A DNA stretch of 64,000 nt from Nocardia lijiangensis NBRC 108240 (GTDB lineage Bacteria > Actinomycetota > Actinomycetes > Mycobacteriales > Mycobacteriaceae): assembly GCF_001613045.1 (NCBI RefSeq), contig NZ_BDBP01000012.1, positions 1 through 64,000 on the forward strand, given 5' to 3'. The position numbers and the translations under genes are program-made. Under the pieces are notes generated by a model. The model was not told the origin of the DNA. It did no database searches and was given only the letters and a program-made list of their open reading frames with translations. The stretch's first letter is position 1. Each line of letters begins with the position of its first letter. Below, piece by piece: positions 51,990 through 61,169 of this stretch.

Positions 51990-52136
51990 CGGACAATCGA
52001 TTTACTGGCCGCCGGATCGATCGCCGGAACCCTCGCGGGCGGCCTGGTTCTCGGGGCCATCCCTAGCGCCGCGCTCATCCCCGCACTCACCGCCCTTCCC
52101 CTGATCTCCTCGATCAAAATCTGGCGACACCAATAG
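51990..52136 (+). pseudogene. C-terminal trace of a TauE/SafE-like permease
   Basis: 'AAGSIAGTLAGGLVLGAIPS', 'AALIPALTALPLISSIKIWR' and 'HQ' plus stop at 52136 match the last two membrane helices of TauE/SafE-type exporters (G.L.GG.LLG.IP..VL.P.LA.LLLIS..K.WRH). Upstream sequence belongs to the DinB gene start on the other strand, so the gene is truncated. Confidence 0.45.
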
Positions 52137-52498
52137 GACCCGGCCACAACCGCACGGTGATGTCAAGATTCACCGTCCGACCAGCCCGCCCCGCCTTGCC
52201 CTGACGCCCAAATTCACCCATAGGCAAATAGCAGTGCCGGGCGGGGCGTGGTGGTCGCTCCCTGCTCCCCTCTGTCCATGGCGGCCGGTCTCGCGGCTAG
52301 TGGGACAGAGCCGCTGCGCGCGTCAAGGTTCGGGCCCGTCGGTATCGGGTCGATCGTCCTCCGTGTGGCCGGTGCTGCGTGGACAGGGTGGTGGTTCCGT
52401 CGCACCGGGTGCGGTGGTTCGCGCGGCTGCGGCGGTACGAAGGCCGACGTATCCGGCTGCGCCGTGGCGCGCCGACCACCCGGAGCAGGCCGCGCCGC
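52137..52498. other. Non-coding stretch
   Basis: About 360 bases past the lactonase gene end with no recognised gene, repeat or terminator. Confidence 0.4.
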
Positions 52499-53458
52499 TC
52501 ATTTCTCGAAGTAGCGACGCGGATTGCGGACCAGGATCGCGTCGATGTCGTCGTCGGTGAGCCCTTTCGCCAGCAGCGCGGGGATGACGTCGTCGCTGAT
52601 GTGGCGATAGTTCCACTTGGGCGCCATCTGAATTTTGGCGTCGTGCGGAAACCAGTCGATGAAGCAGGCGGCGTCGTGCGCGATGACGACCTTGTCGCGA
52701 TACCCGCGGCGAACCAGCTCGACGATCGTGTTCACCCGGTCCTCGAAGGGCAGCAGAATATCGACGCCGAAGCGGTCCATGCCGAGCAACGAACCCGCGT
52801 CGGCCAGTTCGGTCAGGTACTCGAGATCGGTGGAGTCACCGGAGTGCCCGATCACCACGCGGCTCAGATCCACTCCCTCTTCGGCGAGCACCCGCTGCGC
52901 GACGAGACCGGATCGGGTGTGCGGGTTGGTGTGCACGGTCACCGGAGCCCCGGTGCGGACCGCGGCCTGCCCGACCGCGCGCATCACTCGTTCCACGCCG
53001 GGAGTCAGGCCGGGTTCCTCGATGGCGCACTTGAGGAATCCGGCGCGGACGCCGGTGCCCGCGATGCCTTCGGTCAGGTCACGGACGAACAGGTCGACCA
53101 TCGGCTCCGGCTGGTCGAATATCAAACCCGGTCCGCTGTAATGGAATTGGAACGGCACATCGTTGTACGTGTACACCCCGGTCGCGACGACGATCTGCAA
53201 TCGCGTTCTGGCCGCGATCCGCTGGATGCGCGGAATGTAGCGGCCGAGCCCGAGCACCGTCGGGTCGAGGATGGTGTCGATGCCGAGCGAATGGAGTTCC
53301 TCCAACTGGGCGACGGCGTCGTCGATGCGCGCGTCCTCGTCCCAGTCGCCGTAGTTCTGCTGGAACTCCGTACCGAGCACGAAGACGTGCTCGTGCACGA
53401 GCACGCGGCCGAGCTCGCTCGAGTCGATGGTTCCGGTCACGGTGGGTACGAGTGTCAT
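52499..53458 (-). CDS. Phosphotriesterase-family metal hydrolase (probable lactonase)
   Basis: A 319-residue amidohydrolase-fold enzyme with all binuclear metal ligands: HxH in 'GRVLVHEHVFVLG', the bridging Lys in 'AGFLKCAIEEPG', His in 'GAPVTVHTNPHTRSG' and 'RVVIGHSGDSTDL', and Asp in 'VVIAHDAACFIDW'. Phosphotriesterase-like members in mycobacteria and rhodococci are mostly lactonases. It overlaps the acyl-CoA ligase gene by four bases (ATGA), so a lactone could be opened to a hydroxy acid and then activated to the CoA ester. Confidence 0.92.
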   Translation of the reverse strand: MTLVPTVTGTIDSSELGRVLVHEHVFVLGTEFQQNYGDWDEDARIDDAVAQLEELHSLGIDTILDPTVLGLGRYIPRIQRIAARTRLQIVVATGVYTYNDVPFQFHYSGPGLIFDQPEPMVDLFVRDLTEGIAGTGVRAGFLKCAIEEPGLTPGVERVMRAVGQAAVRTGAPVTVHTNPHTRSGLVAQRVLAEEGVDLSRVVIGHSGDSTDLEYLTELADAGSLLGMDRFGVDILLPFEDRVNTIVELVRRGYRDKVVIAHDAACFIDWFPHDAKIQMAPKWNYRHISDDVIPALLAKGLTDDDIDAILVRNPRRYFEK

Positions 53459-54966
53459 CGGGAGGCCTTCTCCGGCGCGGCGGTGAACACGCTGACATCG
53501 AGCGCGCGCTTGAGGATCTTGCCGGTGGCGCCCTTGGGCAGCTGGTCGACGAAGGCGAAGCGGTGCGGGACCTTGTAGGCGGACAGGCGTTCCTTCGCCC
53601 AGGTTCGCAGCTCCTCCGGATCGAGTCGCGTTCCCGCCGCGGCGGCGACGACAGCCCCGACCTCCTCGCCGTAGTGGTCGTCCGGGATGCCTATGACCGC
53701 GACTTCCACGATCTCGGGGTGCTCGTAGAGCACCTCCTCGACCTCACGCGGATAGACGTTGTATCCGCCGCGAATGATCAGGTCCTTGGCGCGGTCGACG
53801 ATATAGACGTAGCCGTCGGCGTCGACGCGCCCCAGGTCGCCGGTCTTCAACCATCCACCGGACAGTTCGGCGGCGGTGGCATCGGGGCGGTTCCAATACC
53901 CCTTCATGACACTGGGCCCGCGCAGGAAGAGCTCACCGACGGTGTCCGCGGGCAGCACGTTGCCTTCCGGATCGCGCACTTCGATCGAGGTCCCCGGCAG
54001 CGCGGTTCCCACCGATCCGACCCGCTGCTCACGATCGAGCGCGTTGTAGGTCGCGGCGCCACTGGATTCGGTGAGTCCGTAGCCCTCCAGAATGGCGCAG
54101 CCGAACCGATCCGAGAACGCGCGGATGACCTCGGCGGGCAGCGACGCCCCACCGGAGGCGGCTAGGCGCAGGCTGGCGAAGTCGTCCGGTCCGTAGTCAC
54201 CGTCGGTGTGCAGCATGGCGTTCCACATCGTCGGCACGCCGGACACCACGGTGAGTCGGTGGTCTCTGATCATCTCGATCATCGCCTGCGGATGGAAGGG
54301 TGACACCATCGAGAACGAGCATCCCGCGTGCAGCGCCGTGATCAGGCATACCGCTTGGCCGTACACGTGGAACAGAGGCAACCCGGTGCCGAACCGTTCC
54401 TCCGGTGTGAGCCGCAGCTGGTCGATAAAGATTCGCGCGGTCTCGATCAGGTTGGAGACGGTGAGCTCGACGCCCTTCGGCTTGCCCGTGGTGCCCGAGG
54501 TGTACAGCAGGATCGCGGTGTCGTCGGGGTCGCGCCGGACCGGTTCGGCGACCACCCGCGTCGGCTCGGCGTGCGCGCCGGGTTCGAGCACGAGCAGCGG
54601 GATGTCGCGCTCGGCCGCCGCCTGCCGTGCCGCGGCCTGCGCTCCGTGCCAGGCGATGGCGAGCCGGGCGCCGGAATCATCGAGCACATAGCCGATTTCG
54701 GGCGCGGTGGCCATGGTGTTCACCGGAATGGCGACGGCCCCGACGAGGTGGGCCCCGAGGTAGGCGACGACGAACTCCGGGACGGTCGGCGCAACGAGCA
54801 GCACGCGGTCGCCGGCTGCCACGCCGGAATCGATGAGGAGGCCACCGAAGGCGGCGCTGCGATGGGCGAGGTCGAGATAGGTGATGCGCTGGTCCCCGAT
54901 GCGCAGCGCGATGGCGTCGGGGCGCTCGGAGGCGTGCTGCCAGAAACGGTCGGCGACATTGGTCAT
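53455..54966 (-). CDS. Acyl-CoA ligase (AMP-forming, class I adenylate-forming)
   Basis: A 503-residue ANL-superfamily ligase. I place the start at the ATG at 54966 ('MTNVADRFWQHASERPDAIA'). The P-loop is 'AILLYTSGTTGKPKGVELTV', followed by 'GYGLTESSGAATYN' (A5), 'LKTGDLGRVDADGYVYIVDR' (A7/A8), 'DLIIRGGYNVYPREVEEVLY' and the catalytic Lys in 'LPKGATGKILKRALDV' (A10). It activates a carboxylic acid with ATP and CoA; similarity to fatty-acyl and 4-coumarate ligases. The lactonase gene follows in the same transcript. The upstream region carries operator-like palindromes at 55039-55140. Confidence 0.93.
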   Translation of the reverse strand: MTNVADRFWQHASERPDAIALRIGDQRITYLDLAHRSAAFGGLLIDSGVAAGDRVLLVAPTVPEFVVAYLGAHLVGAVAIPVNTMATAPEIGYVLDDSGARLAIAWHGAQAAARQAAAERDIPLLVLEPGAHAEPTRVVAEPVRRDPDDTAILLYTSGTTGKPKGVELTVSNLIETARIFIDQLRLTPEERFGTGLPLFHVYGQAVCLITALHAGCSFSMVSPFHPQAMIEMIRDHRLTVVSGVPTMWNAMLHTDGDYGPDDFASLRLAASGGASLPAEVIRAFSDRFGCAILEGYGLTESSGAATYNALDREQRVGSVGTALPGTSIEVRDPEGNVLPADTVGELFLRGPSVMKGYWNRPDATAAELSGGWLKTGDLGRVDADGYVYIVDRAKDLIIRGGYNVYPREVEEVLYEHPEIVEVAVIGIPDDHYGEEVGAVVAAAAGTRLDPEELRTWAKERLSAYKVPHRFAFVDQLPKGATGKILKRALDVSVFTAAPEKASR

Positions 54967-55038
54967 GGCACATCCAGACAGGTAGAGACCGGCTATGGAA
55001 AGACGTGTGACGGGGGTCACTTCCGAAGGCACTCTATC

Positions 55039-55140
55039 TGAATTTGGTGTCAACTTCAATCACGGGGAGCGAGGGAAGCGCGGGCGATGGCGCCGGAAGC
55101 ACGCGGCGAAAGCTCTATTGAACTTGACGCCGAATTCAAT
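55039..55140. promoter_or_regulatory. Two inverted copies of a TTGAA...TTCAA operator-like element
   Basis: The site at 55118-55139 reads TTGAACTTGAC-GCCGAATTCAA, an imperfect palindrome. The reverse complement of 55039-55060 reads ATTGAAGTTGACACCAAATT-CA, matching it at most positions. They sit 73-174 bases upstream of the acyl-CoA ligase start. Half-sites TTGAACT and CGAATTCA recur, closer together, at 62036-62050. The regulator is unknown. Confidence 0.55.
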
Positions 55141-55351
55141 TAGAGTCCGGCCAGCCGATGTGTTGGCCGTCACATACTGCACCCTCCGGCGGGGCAGGCA
55201 GGCGACCATCGCTCGCGGTGTACGACGCGGGCGATGCGATGAGAGATTCGCGATGACATCGGTGACGTGGTGTGCGGGTATGTCGCACCGCGCGAGGGGT
55301 ATCTCGATGCCCGCCACCGCATTTCGACCGAGATGAGGGTCAATTCTGATG

Positions 55352-55532
55352 ACACCTGCCCTACATCGGGTTCCGCGGCTCGAGCGGCAGCGTGACCTGG
55401 AAGAACTCGACCATCGCACTGAGTGGGTGCGCGGGCTACGCGCAAGCTCGCTCGTTCGTCCGGGTGGACGTCGACACCCCGCGCGCCAGGGAGATCGTCG
55501 TCTTCTGGGGACAGCCCTTCAGCCTCGGCTGA
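55352..55532 (+). pseudogene. C-terminal trace of an MspA-type porin
   Basis: One plus-strand frame reads 'GFRGSSGSVTWKNSTIALSG', 'CAGYAQARSFVRVDVDTPRA' and 'REIVVFWGQPFSLG' plus stop at 55532. The 'CAGYAQARS....V....WGQPFSLG' ending is what I know from nocardial MspA-family outer-membrane porins. The signal peptide and barrel start are not found upstream. Confidence 0.5.
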
Positions 55533-55614
55533 TCCCGCGCCGCGGGCCCGGCGGCGATCGGCTGATCCCGCGCCGCCGGAACATCCTGGCCGACAGGAAG
55601 ATTGAGAGAAGAAT

Positions 55615-56574
55615 ATGGCCGCCTTGCTGAGGGTGGAAGAACTGTCGCTGTCGTTGCCCGCGGTGGGCGGCCTGCTCCGCGACGTCGGGTTCGAAGTGGC
55701 CCGCGGTGAAGTCGTCGGGCTCGTGGGGGAGAGCGGCAGCGGGAAGACACTGACGGGGCTCGGCGTCCTCGGGCTCCACCCTCCGGGTGCCCGGGTGACG
55801 GGCCGCATCGACTTCTGCGGCGAGGATCTCCTGACGGCGACGCCCGACAGGTTGCGTGCCCTGCGCGGACGCGAAGTCGGCATGATATTCCAAGAGCCGC
55901 GGTCGTCGCTCAATCCGGTCATGACTGTCGGGCGTCAGATCGCGAATGTGCTTCGGGCGCACGAGAAGATGACATCCTCCCAGATCGGCGCACGGACCGC
56001 GGAGTTGCTCGAAAAGGTCGGTCTGGCCGATTCGGGGCGCCTGATTCGCTCCTATCCCCACGAGCTGTCGGGTGGCATGTGCCAGCGGGTCATGATCGCG
56101 ATGGCATTGGCGTGCAGGCCCAAACTGCTGATCGCCGATGAACCGACGACCGCGCTCGATGTCACCATCCAGGCGCAGATCCTCGAGCTGCTCAGGGGGC
56201 TCACCGCTGACGAGGATCTGGCCGTGCTGCTGATCAGCCACGACATCGGTGTGATCACCGAACTCTGCGATCGCGTCGTCACCATGTACTCGGGAGAAGT
56301 CGTCGATATCGCCGCCCGCGACGAGTTGCTGCGCCGTCCGGCCCACCCCTACGCACAGGCGTTGCTCCAGGCATCGAGTCGCGAGACCACGCCGACGGTC
56401 GTGCGGTCGGCGCGAGAGTCCCCACCCGACGGGAACGGGTGCGTTTACCGAACCCGGTGCCGGTACGCCATAGATGCCTGCCGGACGACACATCCGGATC
56501 TGATCGGCGACGCTCGCTCGGCGACGCGCTGCCTGCGCGCCGGCGACCTCGAACTGGCCGGGTTGGTGGCCTGA
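55615..56574 (+). CDS. Oligopeptide-type ABC transporter ATP-binding protein (first)
   Basis: A 319-residue ATPase of the DppD/OppD type. Walker A is GESGSGKT (residues 39-46), the Q-loop '[17 protein letters not shown]', signature '[15 protein letters not shown]', Walker B '[16 protein letters not shown]' and the switch His in '[10 protein letters not shown]'. The C-terminal '[20 protein letters not shown]' with clustered cysteines is the peptide/nickel-transporter extension. It is the first gene of a complete five-gene importer (two ATPases, lipoprotein, two permeases). The stop overlaps the next start (TGATG). Confidence 0.93.
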   Translation: MAALLRVEELSLSLPAVGGLLRDVGFEVARGEVVGLVGESGSGKTLTGLGVLGLHPPGARVTGRIDFCGEDLLTATPDRLRALRGREVGMIFQEPRSSLNPVMTVGRQIANVLRAHEKMTSSQIGARTAELLEKVGLADSGRLIRSYPHELSGGMCQRVMIAMALACRPKLLIADEPTTALDVTIQAQILELLRGLTADEDLAVLLISHDIGVITELCDRVVTMYSGEVVDIAARDELLRRPAHPYAQALLQASSRETTPTVVRSARESPPDGNGCVYRTRCRYAIDACRTTHPDLIGDARSATRCLRAGDLELAGLVA

Positions 56575-57563
56575 TGACCGAGATCCTGATGAACGTCCGC
56601 GATCTGGTCGTCGACTACGGCGGCGGCGCCGACCGGTTGCGCGCGGTCGACACTGTGAGCTTTTCTCTGCACCGCGGCGAAACGTTCGCCGTGATAGGCG
56701 AATCCGGATCGGGAAAGACCTCGCTGGCCCACGCTCTCGCCGGACTCGTCAAACCGGCCGCGGGATCGATCGACCGCGTCCCGGGCGCGAACGACCGCAC
56801 CGCGGGGAGATCCCACGTGATCTTTCAAGATCCGCGGTCGGCGCTCGACCCTCGGCTCACGGTCTGGCAGTGCGTCGCCGAGCCGATGGCGCCGCGCCGG
56901 TTGCGGATACCGCGATCGACGCGCCCGGCCGCGGTCGAGCTGCTGGGCCGGGTCGGCCTCGGCGAGGAACTGGCCGACCGCAAGCCCGCGCAGCTGTCCG
57001 GCGGTCAACGGCAGCGCGTGACCATCGCCCGGGCGGTGGCGTCGCGCGCGGAGCTGATCCTGTGCGACGAACCGGTCGCCTCGCTGGACGTTTCCCTGCA
57101 GTCCGAAGTGCTCGCGCTGCTGGCCGAACTGCGCGACGAGCACGGGCTGACCTACGTATTCATCTCACACGACCTGGGTTCGGTGGCGCGCATCGCCGAT
57201 CGAGTCGGCGTCATGTACATGGGCAGGCTGGTGGAGCTGGGACCGACCGCGTCGGTGCTCGAATCGCCACGGCATCCCTACACCCAGGCCCTGCTCGCGG
57301 CCGTGCCCCGGCCGACTCGGGTGCGCCGGGAAAGGCGCGGGCTGCTGCTGCGGGGCGAGATTCCCGATCGACGTAACCCCCCGTCGGGCTGCCGATTCCG
57401 CACGCGGTGCCATCTGGCCACCGATCGCTGCGCGACGACCACCCCCGCACTGACCGACGACACCGAAAGCCATTCGGCAGCATGCCATTTTCGCCAGGAA
57501 GCCATCGAGGCGTGGCAATCCGCGCTTGGTCCCGCCGCGGACCGGAAAGAAGAATCGCGATGA
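56574..57563 (+). CDS. Oligopeptide-type ABC transporter ATP-binding protein (second)
   Basis: A 329-residue ATPase of the DppF/OppF type. Walker A '[17 protein letters not shown]', Q-loop 'HVIFQDPRSALDPRLTV', signature 'AQLSGGQRQRVTIARAV', Walker B 'LILCDEPVASLDVSLQ', 'FISHDLGSVARIADRVGVMY' and the C-terminal cysteine extension 'PSGCRFRTRCHLATDRC'. It works as a heterodimer with the first ATPase. It overlaps the lipoprotein gene by four bases. Confidence 0.93.
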   Translation: MTEILMNVRDLVVDYGGGADRLRAVDTVSFSLHRGETFAVIGESGSGKTSLAHALAGLVKPAAGSIDRVPGANDRTAGRSHVIFQDPRSALDPRLTVWQCVAEPMAPRRLRIPRSTRPAAVELLGRVGLGEELADRKPAQLSGGQRQRVTIARAVASRAELILCDEPVASLDVSLQSEVLALLAELRDEHGLTYVFISHDLGSVARIADRVGVMYMGRLVELGPTASVLESPRHPYTQALLAAVPRPTRVRRERRGLLLRGEIPDRRNPPSGCRFRTRCHLATDRCATTTPALTDDTESHSAACHFRQEAIEAWQSALGPAADRKEESR

Positions 57564-59092
57564 ACCGAAAACTGATCGCCGCTGGGGCGGCGGCCGCACT
57601 CGCTCTCGTGCTCGGCGCTTGCAGCGGCGACCCGTCCGCGTCCGCGCCTGACCCGAACGCGAGCATCAAGGTCGCCACGCGGCAGACGCCCAGTTCGCTC
57701 GACCCCTGCCGGGGCAATTCGGGTTACGACCTGACCTATCTCAAGTTGCTCTACGCCCCACTCATCGACACCGACCCGCAAACTCTCGCACCCCAACCGG
57801 GGATCGCCACCTCGTGGGAGTTCGCCGGAGCCGACAAACTCACCTTCACGATGAAACTCCGATCGGGCCTGACTTTCCACGACGGCACACCCGTGGACGC
57901 GGAGGCGGTGAAGGCCAGCATGCAGCATTGTCTCGGCACCGGTCTGGTGTCCGTTCCGTCGATCAAGAGCATCGACGTCCAAGGCGCGGACATAGTATCG
58001 ATCAAGTTGAGCAGCCCGACTTCTGGGCTGCCCGGCTACCTGAGCACCCGTCTGGGTTTCGTCGTCTCGCCGACCGCGCTGCGACAGTACGGTGACGAAT
58101 TCGGTAACCATCCCGTCGGCGCCGGGCCCTACCAGTTCGCGCGCGCGGTGCCCAACAGCGAATACTCCTTCACGAGGTTCGCCGGTTACCAGCCTCTGAG
58201 CGACCCCGCACCGCGAGCGGCGGGCATCGATATCGCGATCATCACCAGTGACACGGCACTGACGAACGCCTTGACCTCCGGGACAGCGGATTTCGCGTTC
58301 GGGATCGGCGAATCCGCGGCGCCCGCGCTCGAGCGCCTGCCGGGCATCACCGTTGACCGGCATCGGCAACTCGGCTTCACCGCGGTGGTGATCAACACCA
58401 AGAACCACCCGGTCGACAACCCGAAGGTACGGTTGGCGATGGAGTACGCGTTGGACCGCAAGGCGATCGCCACGGCCGCGCTGAACAGCGACGCGGGCAC
58501 CCCCGCCTGGTCGGTCTACCCGCCGGGGGCGACCTTCCACGATTCCGCCACCGACAACGCCTGGCCCTACGATCCGGACAAGGCGCGGCGGTTGCTCGCC
58601 GAGGCCGGCTACCCGAACGGCGTGCAGGTGCGAGGCATCTCCGCCGCCGCGCCGCCGTTCTCCACCAACGCACTGCTGGTCGCGGAGCAGTGGAAAGCCG
58701 TCGGGATCAACGTCGAATTCACCAATGTTCCCGGTCCGCAGGCTATTTCACAGTTCGTAGCGCACAACGGCGCGGACGTCTTCAGTGTCGGATGGCCTTC
58801 GCAGGCGTCGGCGCCGCTCAACTACAGCGCCCTGCTCGGTCCGACCTCCTACTACCGGCAGAATGCCGCGCCGAATCCGCAACTCGACGAGCTCATCGCG
58901 CAGCTCAACAACACCTACACCGACGGCGAACAGCTCGAGGTCGCAAAGAAGATCAACCGGATCATCGTCGAACAAGCCGAATTCATCCCGCTCTATCACG
59001 GTCCCGCAGTGGTCGCCTACACGCAGCGCGTGCAGGGAGTAGTTCCCTCGCTGAGCGGATCGCCCGAACTCGCGTACCTGGCCGTGTCATGA
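57560..59092 (+). CDS. Solute-binding lipoprotein of the ABC importer (SBP family 5)
   Basis: A 510-residue extracytoplasmic binding protein. The signal peptide ends in a lipobox 'LALVLGAC-SGD' with lipidated Cys21. Family 5 signatures follow: 'TRQTPSSLDPCRGNSGYDLT', 'QPGIATSWEFAGADKLTFTM', 'SGLTFHDGTPVDAEAVKASM' and 'NPKVRLAMEYALDRKAIATA'. Such proteins bind peptides, nickel chelates, glutathione or opine-like compounds. The ligand here is unknown; lactonase and beta-oxidation genes nearby hint at a small amide or ester conjugate. Confidence 0.93.
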   Translation: MNRKLIAAGAAAALALVLGACSGDPSASAPDPNASIKVATRQTPSSLDPCRGNSGYDLTYLKLLYAPLIDTDPQTLAPQPGIATSWEFAGADKLTFTMKLRSGLTFHDGTPVDAEAVKASMQHCLGTGLVSVPSIKSIDVQGADIVSIKLSSPTSGLPGYLSTRLGFVVSPTALRQYGDEFGNHPVGAGPYQFARAVPNSEYSFTRFAGYQPLSDPAPRAAGIDIAIITSDTALTNALTSGTADFAFGIGESAAPALERLPGITVDRHRQLGFTAVVINTKNHPVDNPKVRLAMEYALDRKAIATAALNSDAGTPAWSVYPPGATFHDSATDNAWPYDPDKARRLLAEAGYPNGVQVRGISAAAPPFSTNALLVAEQWKAVGINVEFTNVPGPQAISQFVAHNGADVFSVGWPSQASAPLNYSALLGPTSYYRQNAAPNPQLDELIAQLNNTYTDGEQLEVAKKINRIIVEQAEFIPLYHGPAVVAYTQRVQGVVPSLSGSPELAYLAVS

Positions 59093-60066
59093 AGTGGATC
59101 CGTCATCGATGGCCGGTCGCCCCGGTACTGGGGCGATCGGTGGCGATCCTGATCACCGCGTTTCTGACGACGGTGATGACCTTCGGTCTGATCCATCTCG
59201 TGCCGGGCGGGCCCGCCGAGGCGCTGATCGGAGTGAGCAGCACCGATGTCGATCCCGCGGTCATCGAGCAGCGGCTCGGTCTCGACAAACCGCTGTACGA
59301 ACAGTACTTCCGGTGGTTGAGCGGCGTGGTCCACGGCGACCTCGGGACCTCCTTGGTCAACAACGCGCCCGTCGCCGATCAGGTGCTGCACCGCTTGCCG
59401 GTCAGCGCGGAACTCGTCGGGCTAGCGTTGGCGCTGTCGGCCGTTGTCGCGGTGCCGCTCGGTGTCTGGACCGCGTATCGGGCGGGCCGCCGGTCCGACG
59501 GGGTCGTGCGCGCGGCGTCCGGAATCGGCCTCGCGGTCCCGGAATTCTTCTTGGCCATCGTCTTGATCGACGTGTTCGCCGTCGGCCTCGGGTTGTTTCC
59601 CGCCTTGGGTTATGTGCCTTTCGGCAAGGATCCGGTGGCGAATCTGCGCCACCTTGCTCTCCCCGCGGCGGCACTGGCGGCGGGCGCGAGCGCGATCGTG
59701 GTGCGTCAGGTACGTGCCGCGATGATCGACGCGCTGTCGAGCGAATACGTGCGCGCCGCGCGGGCCATGGGATTGCGCGAGCGCACGATCGTGTGGCGTT
59801 ACGCGCTGCGCAACGTGTCGACGACCGTCGTGACGGTGTACGGGCTGCTCGCGATCGGCTTGCTCGGCGCCACCGTGGTGCTCGAGCAGATCTTCGTGCT
59901 GCCAGGCATGAGCGGCGCACTGGTCACCGCCATCGAGACCCGCGATTATCCGATGCTGCAAGGCATCGTGCTGACCTACGTCGTGATCGTGCTCGGCATA
60001 AACCTGGTGGTCGACGCGGCCACCGGATTCCTGGATCCCCGGCTCCGGGTGGAGGCGAACGCATGA
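59089..60066 (+). CDS. ABC transporter permease, DppB/OppB type
   Basis: A 325-residue membrane protein with six spans. The N terminus 'ITAFLTTVMTFGLIHLVPGG', 'IEQRLGLDKPLYEQYFRWLS' and 'GDLGTSLVNNAPVADQVLHR' are the DppB hallmarks. The EAA loop is 'EYVRAARAMGLRERTIVWRY' near residue 222, which contacts the ATPases. Its ATG overlaps the lipoprotein stop by four bases (ATGA). Confidence 0.94.
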   Translation: MKWIRHRWPVAPVLGRSVAILITAFLTTVMTFGLIHLVPGGPAEALIGVSSTDVDPAVIEQRLGLDKPLYEQYFRWLSGVVHGDLGTSLVNNAPVADQVLHRLPVSAELVGLALALSAVVAVPLGVWTAYRAGRRSDGVVRAASGIGLAVPEFFLAIVLIDVFAVGLGLFPALGYVPFGKDPVANLRHLALPAAALAAGASAIVVRQVRAAMIDALSSEYVRAARAMGLRERTIVWRYALRNVSTTVVTVYGLLAIGLLGATVVLEQIFVLPGMSGALVTAIETRDYPMLQGIVLTYVVIVLGINLVVDAATGFLDPRLRVEANA

Positions 60067-60956
60067 GCACCGTGACACTGGCCGCCGGAACTCGCTCGAC
60101 CGGTGACACCCGGCGGCGGTCCCGCGCCGGGTTCTGGCTCGCTCTCGCGATTCTCGGCACGCTGATCGTGCTCGCGGCGCTGGCGCCGCTGGTGACGCCG
60201 TACAGCCCGACGGACCAGGATCTGACGAACAGGTTCGCCGGGCCGGGCGGTGCGCATCTGCTCGGGACCGACAGCTACGGCCGGGACGTGCTGAGCAGGC
60301 TGATCTGGGGCGGACGGTCCTCCTTCGTCGCGGTGACCATCGCGGTCGGCGTCGGGCTCACGGTCGGGCTGCCGTGGGGACTCGGCGCCGGATATGGTCC
60401 GGCGTGGTTGCGAATGTTGTTGCTGCGCGCGGCGGATGCGTTCCTGGCGTTCCCGGCGCTGGTACTGGCTGTGGCCATCACCGGCGTGCTTGGACCGGAT
60501 CTGGTGACGGCCATGTGCGCGGTCGGCATCGTGTTCGCTCCCGTCATCGCACGGCTGACCGCAGGGGGAGTGGCGCAGGTCAGGCGTTCGGAGTACGTGC
60601 TCGGTGCGCAGCTGGCCGGCTGCCCGACGCATGTCACGCTGCTACGGCACGTCCTGCCCAACGCGGTGGGACCGGTGATAGTGCAGGCCACGCTGTTCTC
60701 CGGACTCGCCTTCATCATCGAAGCCGCGTTGTCGTTCATCGGCCTCGGCATCCAGCCGCCGACGCCGAGCTGGGGTGGCGATTTGAACAACGCCTACCAG
60801 CACATACTCAGCGCCCCGAATCAGGTACTCGCACCGGGTGTACTGATCGCGATCGTGGTCATGGCCACTTATCGGATCGGCGACGAAGTTCGAGATCGCT
60901 TGTCCGGGCTGGGCTCGGCCCCGGCGGCCGAACAGTCCAGGCGCAAATCCGAATAG
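60063..60956 (+). CDS. ABC transporter permease, DppC/OppC type
   Basis: A 297-residue membrane protein. 'LAPLVTPYSPTDQDLTNRFA' and 'GAHLLGTDSYGRDVLSRLIW' are typical of the DppC N terminus. The EAA loop is 'SEYVLGAQLAGCPTHVTLLR', and 'FIIEAALSFIGLGIQPPTPS' with 'WGGDLNNA' follows. It pairs with the DppB-like permease and overlaps it by four bases. It ends the importer operon. Confidence 0.94.
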   Translation: MSTVTLAAGTRSTGDTRRRSRAGFWLALAILGTLIVLAALAPLVTPYSPTDQDLTNRFAGPGGAHLLGTDSYGRDVLSRLIWGGRSSFVAVTIAVGVGLTVGLPWGLGAGYGPAWLRMLLLRAADAFLAFPALVLAVAITGVLGPDLVTAMCAVGIVFAPVIARLTAGGVAQVRRSEYVLGAQLAGCPTHVTLLRHVLPNAVGPVIVQATLFSGLAFIIEAALSFIGLGIQPPTPSWGGDLNNAYQHILSAPNQVLAPGVLIAIVVMATYRIGDEVRDRLSGLGSAPAAEQSRRKSE

Positions 60957-61169
60957 CACTGGTACGGGCCTACTTCGCGCGCATTCCGCAGGTGCATCCC
61001 ACACTGCCGGGGCGACGTACAAACGCAACGCGAAGCTGATGGCCATCCTCGATCAGGTGGCAGCCATCGATCCGAAGTTCCGTGCGGCTCGCCGGCGAGC
61101 TGGTACGCACCGCCACCCGGTTGTGGGTGAACGCGGCGCGCATCGGAGCCGCGGCCGGCTGAGCGCGGA
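60957..61169. other. Short stretch with a possible gene tail
   Basis: Two frames together read 'LMAILDQVAAIDPKF' and 'LAGELVRTATRLWVNAARIG' plus stop at about 61162, like the tail of some regulator or enzyme, but I cannot name it. Confidence 0.3.
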
